From: JAMCRM01 sp041685075
GTDB lineage: Bacteria; Acidobacteriota; Terriglobia; Bryobacterales; Bryobacteraceae
Direction: 5' to 3'
DNA: 21,822 nt
Assembly: GCA_041685075.1 (NCBI GenBank)
Contig: JAWLGN010000058.1
Location: forward strand, 1 to 21,822
Numbering within the stretch: the first letter of the stretch is position 1; each line of letters starts with the position of its first letter. The notes beneath the pieces are model-generated. The model had not been told where the DNA came from. It saw nothing but the letters and a program-made list of their open reading frames with translations, and searched no databases. Positions 15,131 to 21,134 of the stretch are shown piece after piece. A program made the position numbers and the translations under genes.

Positions 15131-15511
15131 CTACGCGATGGGCTTCTCGCGTTGGATCAGGTGCACGAAGTTTCCGTCCAGGTCCGTAAAGAAGACCACC
15201 GTGTTGCCCTTCGAAGTCTCGGGGGCGCTCAGGAAGTTCACGCCCTTGGCCAGCAGCCGCTGGTACTCGGCCTCGAAGTCCGAAACCCCGATGGCGATGT
15301 GCCGCAGGCCCGGGTCGCGCAATTGCTGGGGGCGCGGGTCGCCCTTGGCGGCGATGATCTCCAGCATCCCGCCGTTGGGCGCGCGCACAAAGGTGGTTTT
15401 CGACGTGGGCGATTGCGAGTAGATGGTGAAGTTCAGGTGGTCCACGTACCACTGCGCCAGCTTCACCGGGTCCGGCGACGCCAGGGCGATGTGCTCGATT
15501 CCTTGGATCAT
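15131..15511 (-). CDS. VOC-family (glyoxalase/bleomycin-resistance-like) protein
   Basis: A 126-aa protein with two beta-alpha-beta-beta-beta modules of the vicinal oxygen chelate fold. Likely metal ligands are H7 (GIEHIALAS), the Glu of GGMLEIIAA, the His of GLRHIAIGV and the His of GNFVHLIQR. The fourth position is usually Glu in glyoxalase I (DGNxxEL), so the His is a variant. The reaction cannot be named; the family includes glyoxalases, epimerases and dioxygenases. ATG 15511 has no Shine-Dalgarno. A TACTAA box (15526 to 15521) lies 9 nt upstream. It is divergent from the rhaM-like operon. Confidence 0.85.
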   Translation of the reverse strand: MIQGIEHIALASPDPVKLAQWYVDHLNFTIYSQSPTSKTTFVRAPNGGMLEIIAAKGDPRPQQLRDPGLRHIAIGVSDFEAEYQRLLAKGVNFLSAPETSKGNTVVFFTDLDGNFVHLIQREKPIA

Positions 15512-15542
15512 ATGTCGAGTTTAGTACACCGCTGTCCCGTGA

Positions 15543-15548
15543 TATGAT
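15543..15548 (+). promoter_or_regulatory. Candidate -10 box of the rhaM-like operon
   Basis: TATGAT lies 11 nt before ATG 15560, again giving an almost leaderless transcript. The TACTAA of the divergent VOC gene (15521-15526) falls at the place of this promoter's -35 element, so the two promoters would compete for the same face of DNA. Confidence 0.4.
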
Positions 15549-15559
15549 CGGTGGCTTCT

Positions 15560-15877
15560 ATGCGACGCGTCTGCTTTGTGCTGCGAGTGAAGCCGGAGCG
15601 GCTGGCCGAGTACAAAGAGCGCCACCGGAGCGTGTGGCCGGACATGCTCGCCGCGCTGCGCGAAAACGGCTGGCGCAACTACTCCCTGTTCCTGCGCGAA
15701 GACGGCCTGCTGGTGGGATACCTGGAAACGCCCGACTTTGCCCGCGCCCGCGCCGGCATGGCCGTCCGCGAGGTGAACGAGCGCTGGCAGCGCGACATGG
15801 CGCAGTACTTCGTCGAATCGGACGTTCCACCCGACCGCCAGGCCGTGCCGCTCGAAGAGATCTTCCACCTGGACTGA
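15560..15877 (+). CDS. rhaM: L-rhamnose mutarotase-like protein
   Basis: A 105-aa cytoplasmic protein of the RhaM family, which interconverts the anomers of L-rhamnose. Y18 and H22 in EYKERHRSVWPDM align without a gap to the corresponding residues of E. coli RhaM (EYQRRHNPIWPEL). The NYSLFLRE and RWQRDMAQYF blocks and the C-terminal EEIFHLD also match. The length is nearly identical to the E. coli protein (104 aa, from memory). A GTG at 15551 would add three residues; ATG 15560 gives the normal length. It is followed after one base by an NCS1-like permease, so the pair is surely cotranscribed. The exact sugar could be L-rhamnose, L-fucose or a related deoxy sugar. Confidence 0.88.
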   Translation: MRRVCFVLRVKPERLAEYKERHRSVWPDMLAALRENGWRNYSLFLREDGLLVGYLETPDFARARAGMAVREVNERWQRDMAQYFVESDVPPDRQAVPLEEIFHLD

Positions 15878-15878
15878 C

Positions 15879-17240
15879 ATGTCTACAGGATTCTCCAACA
15901 TCGCCTCCCGCATGGACCGGCTCTACGAGTTCGACCGCGAGCCCGTGGCGCCCGGGAAACTGCAAACCGGCTGGCAGTTTGCCGGCCTGTTCGCGGGAGA
16001 GCACGTGGCCGCCACCGAGTTCGTCATCGGGGCCTTTTTCGTCCTGCACGGGGTGCGGGCGGCGGACCTGATCGCCGGCCTCCTCATCGGCAACACCCTG
16101 GCGGTGCTCTCCTGGGCGCTCATCTGCGCGCCCATCGCGGTACGCACGCGCCTGACCCTCTACTGGTACCTGCGGCGCATCGCCGGCCCCGGCGTCACCC
16201 TGCTCTACAACGTGGCCAACGCCCTGCTCTACTGCGTCCTTGCCGGAGCCATGATCGCGGTGGCCGCCACGGGCGTCTGCACGGTGCTCGGCTGGCCCGC
16301 GCCGCAGGTGGGGCAGGTGATGCCGGAAAGCCCCGCCTGGGTAGTGGTGACCCTGGCGCTGGGCGCCGCCTTCACCGTTCTCGCGGTGCTCGGCTTCGAG
16401 AAGCTCAGCAAATTCGCCTCCATCTGCTCCCCATGGATGTTCCCCGTGTTCATCGCCGGCGCGGTGTTCATGCTGGGGCGCCTGGGAGTGCGGCCGGATC
16501 TGGGCAACCTCTGGGAAGTGCTGAGCACGCGCGTTTGGAACGGCATCGCGACTCCCGGGCAGGAGCAGTTCGGCATTCTGCACGTCACGTTTTTCTCCTG
16601 GTCGGCGAACCTGGCGATGCACGTGGGGCTCTCCGACATGGCCCTGCTGCGCTACGCGAAGAGCTGGCGCACCGGGCTGTACTCGGCCTTCGGGATGTAT
16701 CCCGGGCACCTGCTGTGCTGGCTCTGCTCCGGCATCATGGTAGCGGGCGTGGATCGTGAGATGAATCCGGGGCTGATGGCGTTCGAAGCCGCCGGCTGGG
16801 CGGGCGCCGCGGCGGTCATCATCGCCGGTTGGACCACCGCCAACCCCACGCTCTACCGGGCCGGCCTGGCGCTCCAGACCATCACCCCGGACTGGCCGCG
16901 CTGGAAGATCACGGTCGCCGCCGGAGCGGTCACTTCCGTGCTCGCCTGCTTCCCGGTCTTCTTCCTCAAGCTGCTGGACTATGTGGCCATCTATGGGCTG
17001 GTCCTGATGCCCGTGGGCGCCATCGTCTTCGCCGAGCACTGGCTATTCCCACGGCTGGGCATCCCACAGTACCTGGCCGAGAAGCGCGGCTGGACGATGA
17101 ACTGGCGCGCGCTGGCAGTGTGGCTGGGCACCCTGGCCTTCTGCTTCGCGCTGCCGATGCACCTGTTCTTCCGCTGGCTGCCCGGGTACGTGCTGGCGCT
17201 GGTGGCATACACCCTGCTGATGCGCTGGAGGAGGTCGTAA
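15879..17240 (+). CDS. NCS1-like (purine-cytosine permease family) transporter
   Basis: A 453-aa polytopic membrane protein with about 12 helices. GWQFAGLFAGEHVAATEFVI opens the first helix, and GFEKLSKFASICSPWMFPVF lies mid-protein, as in CodB-type permeases of the NCS1 family. Known members import nucleobases, hydantoins or thiamine with Na+ or H+. Here the gene starts one base after the rhaM-like stop, so a sugar or sugar derivative is the contextual prediction (inference, no precedent I can cite). The stop is one base before the next ATG, and an AGGAGG in its last codons serves that downstream gene. Confidence 0.78.
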   Translation: MSTGFSNIASRMDRLYEFDREPVAPGKLQTGWQFAGLFAGEHVAATEFVIGAFFVLHGVRAADLIAGLLIGNTLAVLSWALICAPIAVRTRLTLYWYLRRIAGPGVTLLYNVANALLYCVLAGAMIAVAATGVCTVLGWPAPQVGQVMPESPAWVVVTLALGAAFTVLAVLGFEKLSKFASICSPWMFPVFIAGAVFMLGRLGVRPDLGNLWEVLSTRVWNGIATPGQEQFGILHVTFFSWSANLAMHVGLSDMALLRYAKSWRTGLYSAFGMYPGHLLCWLCSGIMVAGVDREMNPGLMAFEAAGWAGAAAVIIAGWTTANPTLYRAGLALQTITPDWPRWKITVAAGAVTSVLACFPVFFLKLLDYVAIYGLVLMPVGAIVFAEHWLFPRLGIPQYLAEKRGWTMNWRALAVWLGTLAFCFALPMHLFFRWLPGYVLALVAYTLLMRWRRS

Positions 17241-17241
17241 G

Positions 17242-17427
17242 ATGGTCCGCCGGATCTATGGCGCGCTGGCCGCGTTGAGCCTTGCGGCATGCGTGGCGGC
17301 GCCGTTCCTCTATCTGCAACAGGCGATCGGCGAAGCCGGGTACAAGAACGCCCTGGCCGCCGCATCGGTGGCCTGGTTCGTCTTCGGCTCGCTCTGGGTG
17401 CGGGGCGCCGGCCGGGCGAAGGGCTGA
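17242..17427 (+). CDS. 61-aa two-helix membrane protein coupled to the permease
   Basis: The protein has two hydrophobic segments (about residues 6-26, with AALSLAACVAAPFLYLQQAI, and 37-54, ALAAASVAWFVFGSLWV) and a basic tail. AGGAGG inside the end of the permease gene lies about 7 nt before the ATG, and the gap is one base, so translation is coupled. I do not recognise a family. Position and size suggest an accessory subunit of the permease. A Cys at about residue 17 in LAAC could be a lipobox-like site, but the context is weak. Confidence 0.65.
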   Translation: MVRRIYGALAALSLAACVAAPFLYLQQAIGEAGYKNALAAASVAWFVFGSLWVRGAGRAKG

Positions 17428-17428
17428 T

Positions 17429-18916
17429 TCACGCCCGCAGCGCGTCGCCCTTCCGCTCCACAGCCTTGGGGCCCCAGGCGCCGGGGACGAAAAAGTCCTG
17501 CCACCCCAGCCCGCACTCCGCCACCATCCGCAGCCCGTACTCCGAGCGCCCCAGGTCGCCGGCCCCGCCGTTATTGGTCCCGAAGGTGAACTTGCAGCCG
17601 GCCTCCTTGGCCATCCGGATGAAGGCCGCTGACGGCAGCTTGTAGCGGTCGTTGATCTCGATAGCCACGCCGTTGCGCGCGGCGGCTTCCACCACCTTCC
17701 TCATGCGCGCTTCGGTCCACAGCCGGTCGTACTGCTGGGCGATCACGGCGGGCAGGAAGGTGGGGTTCACGTAGATGTCCACCGGCTCGCGTTCCAGGAT
17801 CCCCACGGCGCGCTCCACCAGCACGTTCATGAACTCCTCGGGGTCCGGGATGGCGCCGACTTCGTCCGCAATCCATAGCCGCATGCGGCGGCCGCGATTG
17901 TCCGTCCAGGTCATCGAGTCGGTGAAGACGTAGTCGAACAGCGCGGCGGTGCGCCGGGAGAACATGCCGGTCCACTCGCGCCCTTCGGCCTGCATGGCGG
18001 TGAAGACCGGCCGGCCCCGCATGCTCTCGAAGAAACGCTCTGCGCCCTCGTCGTTCTCCACCGAGTGACCCTTCCCGCAGTTCACCGCGATGCCGTACTG
18101 GATGCCGTCGCGGCGGGAACGCGCCAGCGCGTCTTCGAGCGAAAGGCCGCTCTTGAGGTGCACGTGGTAGTCCACCACCGGGATGTTGCGCGACGCGCAG
18201 TCGATCACCAACCGGTAGACGTCGTCCACCACCGGCGCCGGCCCCGGTGTTTCGAGGCTGTCGGGCAGCGGCCGCACCCGGATGGCACGGAAGCGCGCCT
18301 TGGACCCCGGGTCGTGGCATTGCAGCGCGAAGGTGCCGTGGTCCAGGCGGTGCTCCGGCCGCTTGGCCGGCAGCACCGGCGGCGACGGCTCGGTGTAGTC
18401 CACCAGCAGGGTGCCGTCCAGCCGCACCTGCACGTTCTTGCCCCGCACGGCCAGGTGCAGCTTGAACCAGCGGCCGTCCTCGACCAGCGGCTTATAGATG
18501 TTCCGCAGCCCGTAGAGCGAACCCGTTTTGCGCCGCTCCCGGTAGTTGCCCGCGCCCCCGGCGGTGTTGTTGATCTGAACCTCCAGGCCCTTGTCCAGGT
18601 ACCCCTTTTCCTGCCATGCCGTGTGGAAGTAGATTCCGGAGTTGCAGCCGGGCTCGGCCAGGGCCTCCACTTCCAGTTCAAAGTTGCGGAAGTCGGCGCC
18701 GCGCACCGGCCCGGTATAGAACAAATGCGAACGCGGCCCGTCGGCTACCAGGGCGCCGCCTTCTACCTTCCATGACCCCGCATTCTCGCTCGGCCGCCAG
18801 CCTTCCAGGCTGCTGCCGTCGAACAGGTTCGTCCACTCGCCGCGGGCGGTACACGCCGCCGCCGCTCCGGCCGCCGCGGCCACAAAACTCCGCCGCGTCA
18901 TTTCCGATATGCGCAT
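17429..18916 (-). CDS. Tat-exported DUF1080 domain fused to a PHP-like domain
   Basis: A 495-aa two-domain protein. Residues 1-26 form a Tat signal (MTRRSFVAAAAG within it). Residues 28-216 are a DUF1080/3-keto-disaccharide hydrolase-like beta-sandwich (WTNLFDGSSLEGWR, then NSGIYFHTAW, LEVQINNT, RFRAIRVRPL). Residues about 240-490 resemble a PHP-type metal hydrolase: VVDYHVHLKSG gives DxHxH (D249, H251, H253), with AIEIND later. Where PHP enzymes usually have a GSDAH-like site, this reads GTNNGGAGDLG, so the metal site may be altered. ATG 18916 has a purine-rich GGGGGA upstream; ATG 18901 would start directly at the Tat motif. It lies 33 nt downstream of the O-methyltransferase gene. Confidence 0.82.
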   Translation of the reverse strand: MRISEMTRRSFVAAAAGAAAACTARGEWTNLFDGSSLEGWRPSENAGSWKVEGGALVADGPRSHLFYTGPVRGADFRNFELEVEALAEPGCNSGIYFHTAWQEKGYLDKGLEVQINNTAGGAGNYRERRKTGSLYGLRNIYKPLVEDGRWFKLHLAVRGKNVQVRLDGTLLVDYTEPSPPVLPAKRPEHRLDHGTFALQCHDPGSKARFRAIRVRPLPDSLETPGPAPVVDDVYRLVIDCASRNIPVVDYHVHLKSGLSLEDALARSRRDGIQYGIAVNCGKGHSVENDEGAERFFESMRGRPVFTAMQAEGREWTGMFSRRTAALFDYVFTDSMTWTDNRGRRMRLWIADEVGAIPDPEEFMNVLVERAVGILEREPVDIYVNPTFLPAVIAQQYDRLWTEARMRKVVEAAARNGVAIEINDRYKLPSAAFIRMAKEAGCKFTFGTNNGGAGDLGRSEYGLRMVAECGLGWQDFFVPGAWGPKAVERKGDALRA

Positions 18917-18923
18917 CGCATTC

Positions 18924-18944
18924 CCCCTGTCCAGTATACAGGGG
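18924..18944. promoter_or_regulatory. 7-bp inverted repeat overlapping a -10 box upstream of the DUF1080-PHP gene
   Basis: CCCCTGT (18924-18930) and ACAGGGG (18938-18944) are perfect complements spaced by 7 nt. A minus-strand TATACT (18938 to 18933) lies within the repeat, 16 nt before ATG 18916. An operator overlapping the -10 box, or a hairpin after the upstream methyltransferase gene, are both possible. Confidence 0.4.
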
Positions 18945-18949
18945 AGCTG

Positions 18950-19615
18950 TCAGCGTTTCTTGAGGGTGATGGCGAGCCCGTTGCCCCCACCGTAGACCAC
19001 CGTATCCAGTTCCGGCGTGCTGAAGACCCGGTCCATGTACTGGGGCACCATGTCGGTGTTGTGCGCCAGAATCAATCCGCCGGGGCGCACCAGCGGCAGC
19101 AGCCTATCCAGGTAGTCCAGGTAGCCTTCCTTATCGGCGTCGATGAAGACCACGTCGATGGGCCCCTTGAGCGAAGCGACGTTCTTGTGAGCGTCGCCCT
19201 CCACGATTGTGACGAGTTTCCCCACCCCGGCCCGCTCGAAGTGCCGGCGCGCAGCCGCCGCGCGCTGGGGATCGAGCTCGAAGGTGGTAAGCCTGCCGCC
19301 GGTCTTTTCCAGCGCCATCAGGAACCACAGGCCCGACAGCCCCGTCGAGGTGCCGATCTCGACCACGTGTTTGGCGCCCGTCGACTCGGTGAGCAGCCGC
19401 AGCATGCGGCCGTCGGAAGCGGGCACATTGGCATAGAGCACGCCGGAGCCGACAATCTCATCCATCACCTGGAGGATGCGTTTTTCCGACTCGCTCTTGG
19501 CCAGCGGCGGGCGGCCTTCGGAAGAGGGCGCCGTACCGCGCGCGCCCCTCCTCTGGCCGGCGGCGGTGAACATGAGAGCGCACAGCAGGGCGCTCACCGT
19601 CAGGGTGCGTTTCAT
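18950..19615 (-). CDS. Class I SAM-dependent O-methyltransferase with a signal peptide
   Basis: A 221-aa protein. Residues 1-20 (MKRTLTVSALLCALMFTAAG) have the charged start and hydrophobic core of a Sec signal, followed by an Arg/Gly-rich linker. Residues about 45-220 are a COMT/CCoAOMT-like methyltransferase: motif I is VVEIGTSTG (E86-G92), then FELDP (E113), EGDAHKN (D141) and VFIDADKEGY (D159, D161). In the metal-dependent family the next ligand pair is usually Asp-Asn; here it is H185-N186. Methylation of a catechol-type substrate is the family norm. The signal peptide is strange for a SAM enzyme. It is divergent from the Gfo/Idh gene. Confidence 0.83.
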   Translation of the reverse strand: MKRTLTVSALLCALMFTAAGQRRGARGTAPSSEGRPPLAKSESEKRILQVMDEIVGSGVLYANVPASDGRMLRLLTESTGAKHVVEIGTSTGLSGLWFLMALEKTGGRLTTFELDPQRAAAARRHFERAGVGKLVTIVEGDAHKNVASLKGPIDVVFIDADKEGYLDYLDRLLPLVRPGGLILAHNTDMVPQYMDRVFSTPELDTVVYGGGNGLAITLKKR

Positions 19616-19689
19616 AGATGCTCTGGCGCAGGCGCCTCCGCCGCGGTTACAGCCGTACCAGCGGACATGTTACGGCGCTCCGGCTGCGT

Positions 19690-19720
19690 TACAATCGTTT
19701 GTCCCAATTGCTCAAGGAGG
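19690..19720 (+). promoter_or_regulatory. Candidate -10 box and Shine-Dalgarno of the Gfo/Idh gene
   Basis: TACAAT at 19690-19695 is a good -10 box, and AAGGAGG at 19714-19720 lies 7 nt before ATG 19728. This gives a normal leader of about 26 nt, unlike several neighbours. No convincing -35 box is visible at the usual distance. Confidence 0.55.
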
Positions 19721-19727
19721 CAATCTC

Positions 19728-21020
19728 ATGAAAGACGGCTCGAAGAAACTTTCGCGGCGATCGTTTCTCGGCGCATCCACGGCGGCCGGAGCGGGCGCCA
19801 CGGCCTTCACCATCGTGAAACCGGAACTGGTGCGCGGCATGGCCCCGGCCAAACTGAAGGCGGGGCTGGTGGGCTGCGGCGGCCGCGGCACGCAGGCGGC
19901 CGCGCAACTGCTCTACGCCAATCCCAACGTGGAACTGGTGGCCATGGGCGATATCTTCGAGGATCGGCTGGAAGGCTCGCTGCGCAGCATCCGGGCCAAC
20001 AAGCGCTACCCCGGCCTGGAGAGCCGCGTCAAGGTGGATCCCGACCACCACTTCGTGGGCTTCGACGCCTACAAGAAAGTCCTCGCCTCCGATATCGACG
20101 TGGTGCTGCTGTGTACGCCTCCCGGCCACCGGCCCGCCCACTTCATGGCCGCCGTCGAGGCCAAGAAGCATATCTTCGCCGAGAAACCCTTCGGCACCGA
20201 CCCGGTCGGCGTGCGCAAGGTGATGGCCGCCTGCGAGAAAGCCCGCGAACTGAAGCTCACCATCCAGACCGGCGCGCAGCGGCGCAGCCAGAAGCCCTAT
20301 CTCGAAACGCTGGAAAAGGTGCGCGCCGGCGCCATCGGGGATATCGTCGCCTGTTACGCCTACTGGATCGGCACCCCCGTGGTGCAGCAGCGGGACGGCC
20401 GCAAGCCCGGCTGGGGCGATATGACCTGGCAGCACCGCAACTGGTACTCCTACGTGTGGATCTGCGGCGACCAGGTGGTCGAACAGCACCTCCACAACAT
20501 CGACGTCTGCAACTGGTTTATGGATGCCCATCCGGTGAAGGTGGTGGCCTCCGGTGGCGCCATCTGGCGGCCGAAGAACGAGATCTACGGCAACATCTAC
20601 GATCACCTCTCGGCCGACTTCACCTACCCCAACGGCGTGCACATGTCCAGCTACTGCCGCCAGTACCCGCGCGAAGAAAAGATTCACCAGAACATCTCCG
20701 AACTGCTGGTGGGGACCAAGGGGCGCACCAACTGTATGGACCTCGCCTCCGGCGACAAGGGCGAAGACCCCTACGTCCAGGAGCACATCAGCATGGTGCG
20801 CAGCATTCTGGGCACGGGACCGTACATCAACGACGGCATGGCGGTGGCCGAAAGCACCATGACCTGCATCATGGCCCGCGAATCAGCCTACTCGGGGCAG
20901 GAGATCACCTGGGACATGATCATGAACTCCACCCTGGACCTCGCCCCCAAGGAGTTCGATTACGACATGAAGCTGGACGTGCCGCCGCTCCCCGTGCCCG
21001 GCCAGTACAAATTCGTTTAG
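19728..21020 (+). CDS. Tat-exported Gfo/Idh/MocA-family oxidoreductase
   Basis: A 430-aa NAD(P)-dependent oxidoreductase. The Tat signal is residues 1-37 (KKLSRRSFLGASTAAGAGAT). The Rossmann motif is GLVGCGGRGTQA (G49, G51, G54), and the EKP motif in IFAEKPFGTDP (E152, K153, P154) marks the family. The C-terminal domain contains GDQVVEQHLHNIDVCNWFMD. Members oxidise or rearrange sugars, and Tat export with tightly bound cofactor is known for glucose-fructose oxidoreductase. The substrate is unknown. ATG 19728 has an excellent AAGGAGG 7 nt upstream and begins just before the twin arginine. It stands alone between a divergent methyltransferase and a hairpin. Confidence 0.92.
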   Translation: MKDGSKKLSRRSFLGASTAAGAGATAFTIVKPELVRGMAPAKLKAGLVGCGGRGTQAAAQLLYANPNVELVAMGDIFEDRLEGSLRSIRANKRYPGLESRVKVDPDHHFVGFDAYKKVLASDIDVVLLCTPPGHRPAHFMAAVEAKKHIFAEKPFGTDPVGVRKVMAACEKARELKLTIQTGAQRRSQKPYLETLEKVRAGAIGDIVACYAYWIGTPVVQQRDGRKPGWGDMTWQHRNWYSYVWICGDQVVEQHLHNIDVCNWFMDAHPVKVVASGGAIWRPKNEIYGNIYDHLSADFTYPNGVHMSSYCRQYPREEKIHQNISELLVGTKGRTNCMDLASGDKGEDPYVQEHISMVRSILGTGPYINDGMAVAESTMTCIMARESAYSGQEITWDMIMNSTLDLAPKEFDYDMKLDVPPLPVPGQYKFV

Positions 21021-21032
21021 TGCGCGAAAATC

Positions 21033-21062
21033 CCGGGTCCCGTTGCCGCAGGCGGGACCCGG
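21033..21062 (+). terminator. 10-bp GC hairpin after the Gfo/Idh gene
   Basis: CCGGGTCCCG (21033-21042) pairs perfectly with CGGGACCCGG (21053-21062) around a 10-nt loop, 12 nt past the stop codon. There is no T-run after it on the plus strand; four A residues precede it. A role as terminator is likely from position. Confidence 0.6.
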
Positions 21063-21108
21063 ACCGCCCGCGGTGCAACCCTCCGGCCGCTCGCGCAATC
21101 CCATGAGC

Positions 21109-21130
21109 TATAGACCGCTCGACAAGGAGA
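21109..21130 (+). promoter_or_regulatory. Candidate -10 box and ribosome-binding site of the NmrA-like gene
   Basis: TATAGA at 21109-21114 lies 20 nt before ATG 21135, with AAGGAGA just upstream of the start. This fits separate transcription after the hairpin at 21033-21062. Confidence 0.4.
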
Positions 21131-21134
21131 GGCT

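Noticed and set aside
19646..19692. Three GTTAC copies upstream of the Gfo/Idh gene as an operator array
   Set aside because: The spacing is irregular (23 and 19 nt) and a five-base word is likely by chance.
19061..21106. 681-codon plus-strand open frame across the methyltransferase and Gfo/Idh genes
   Set aside because: It is antisense to one recognised gene and out of frame with the other, with Arg-rich low-complexity sequence.
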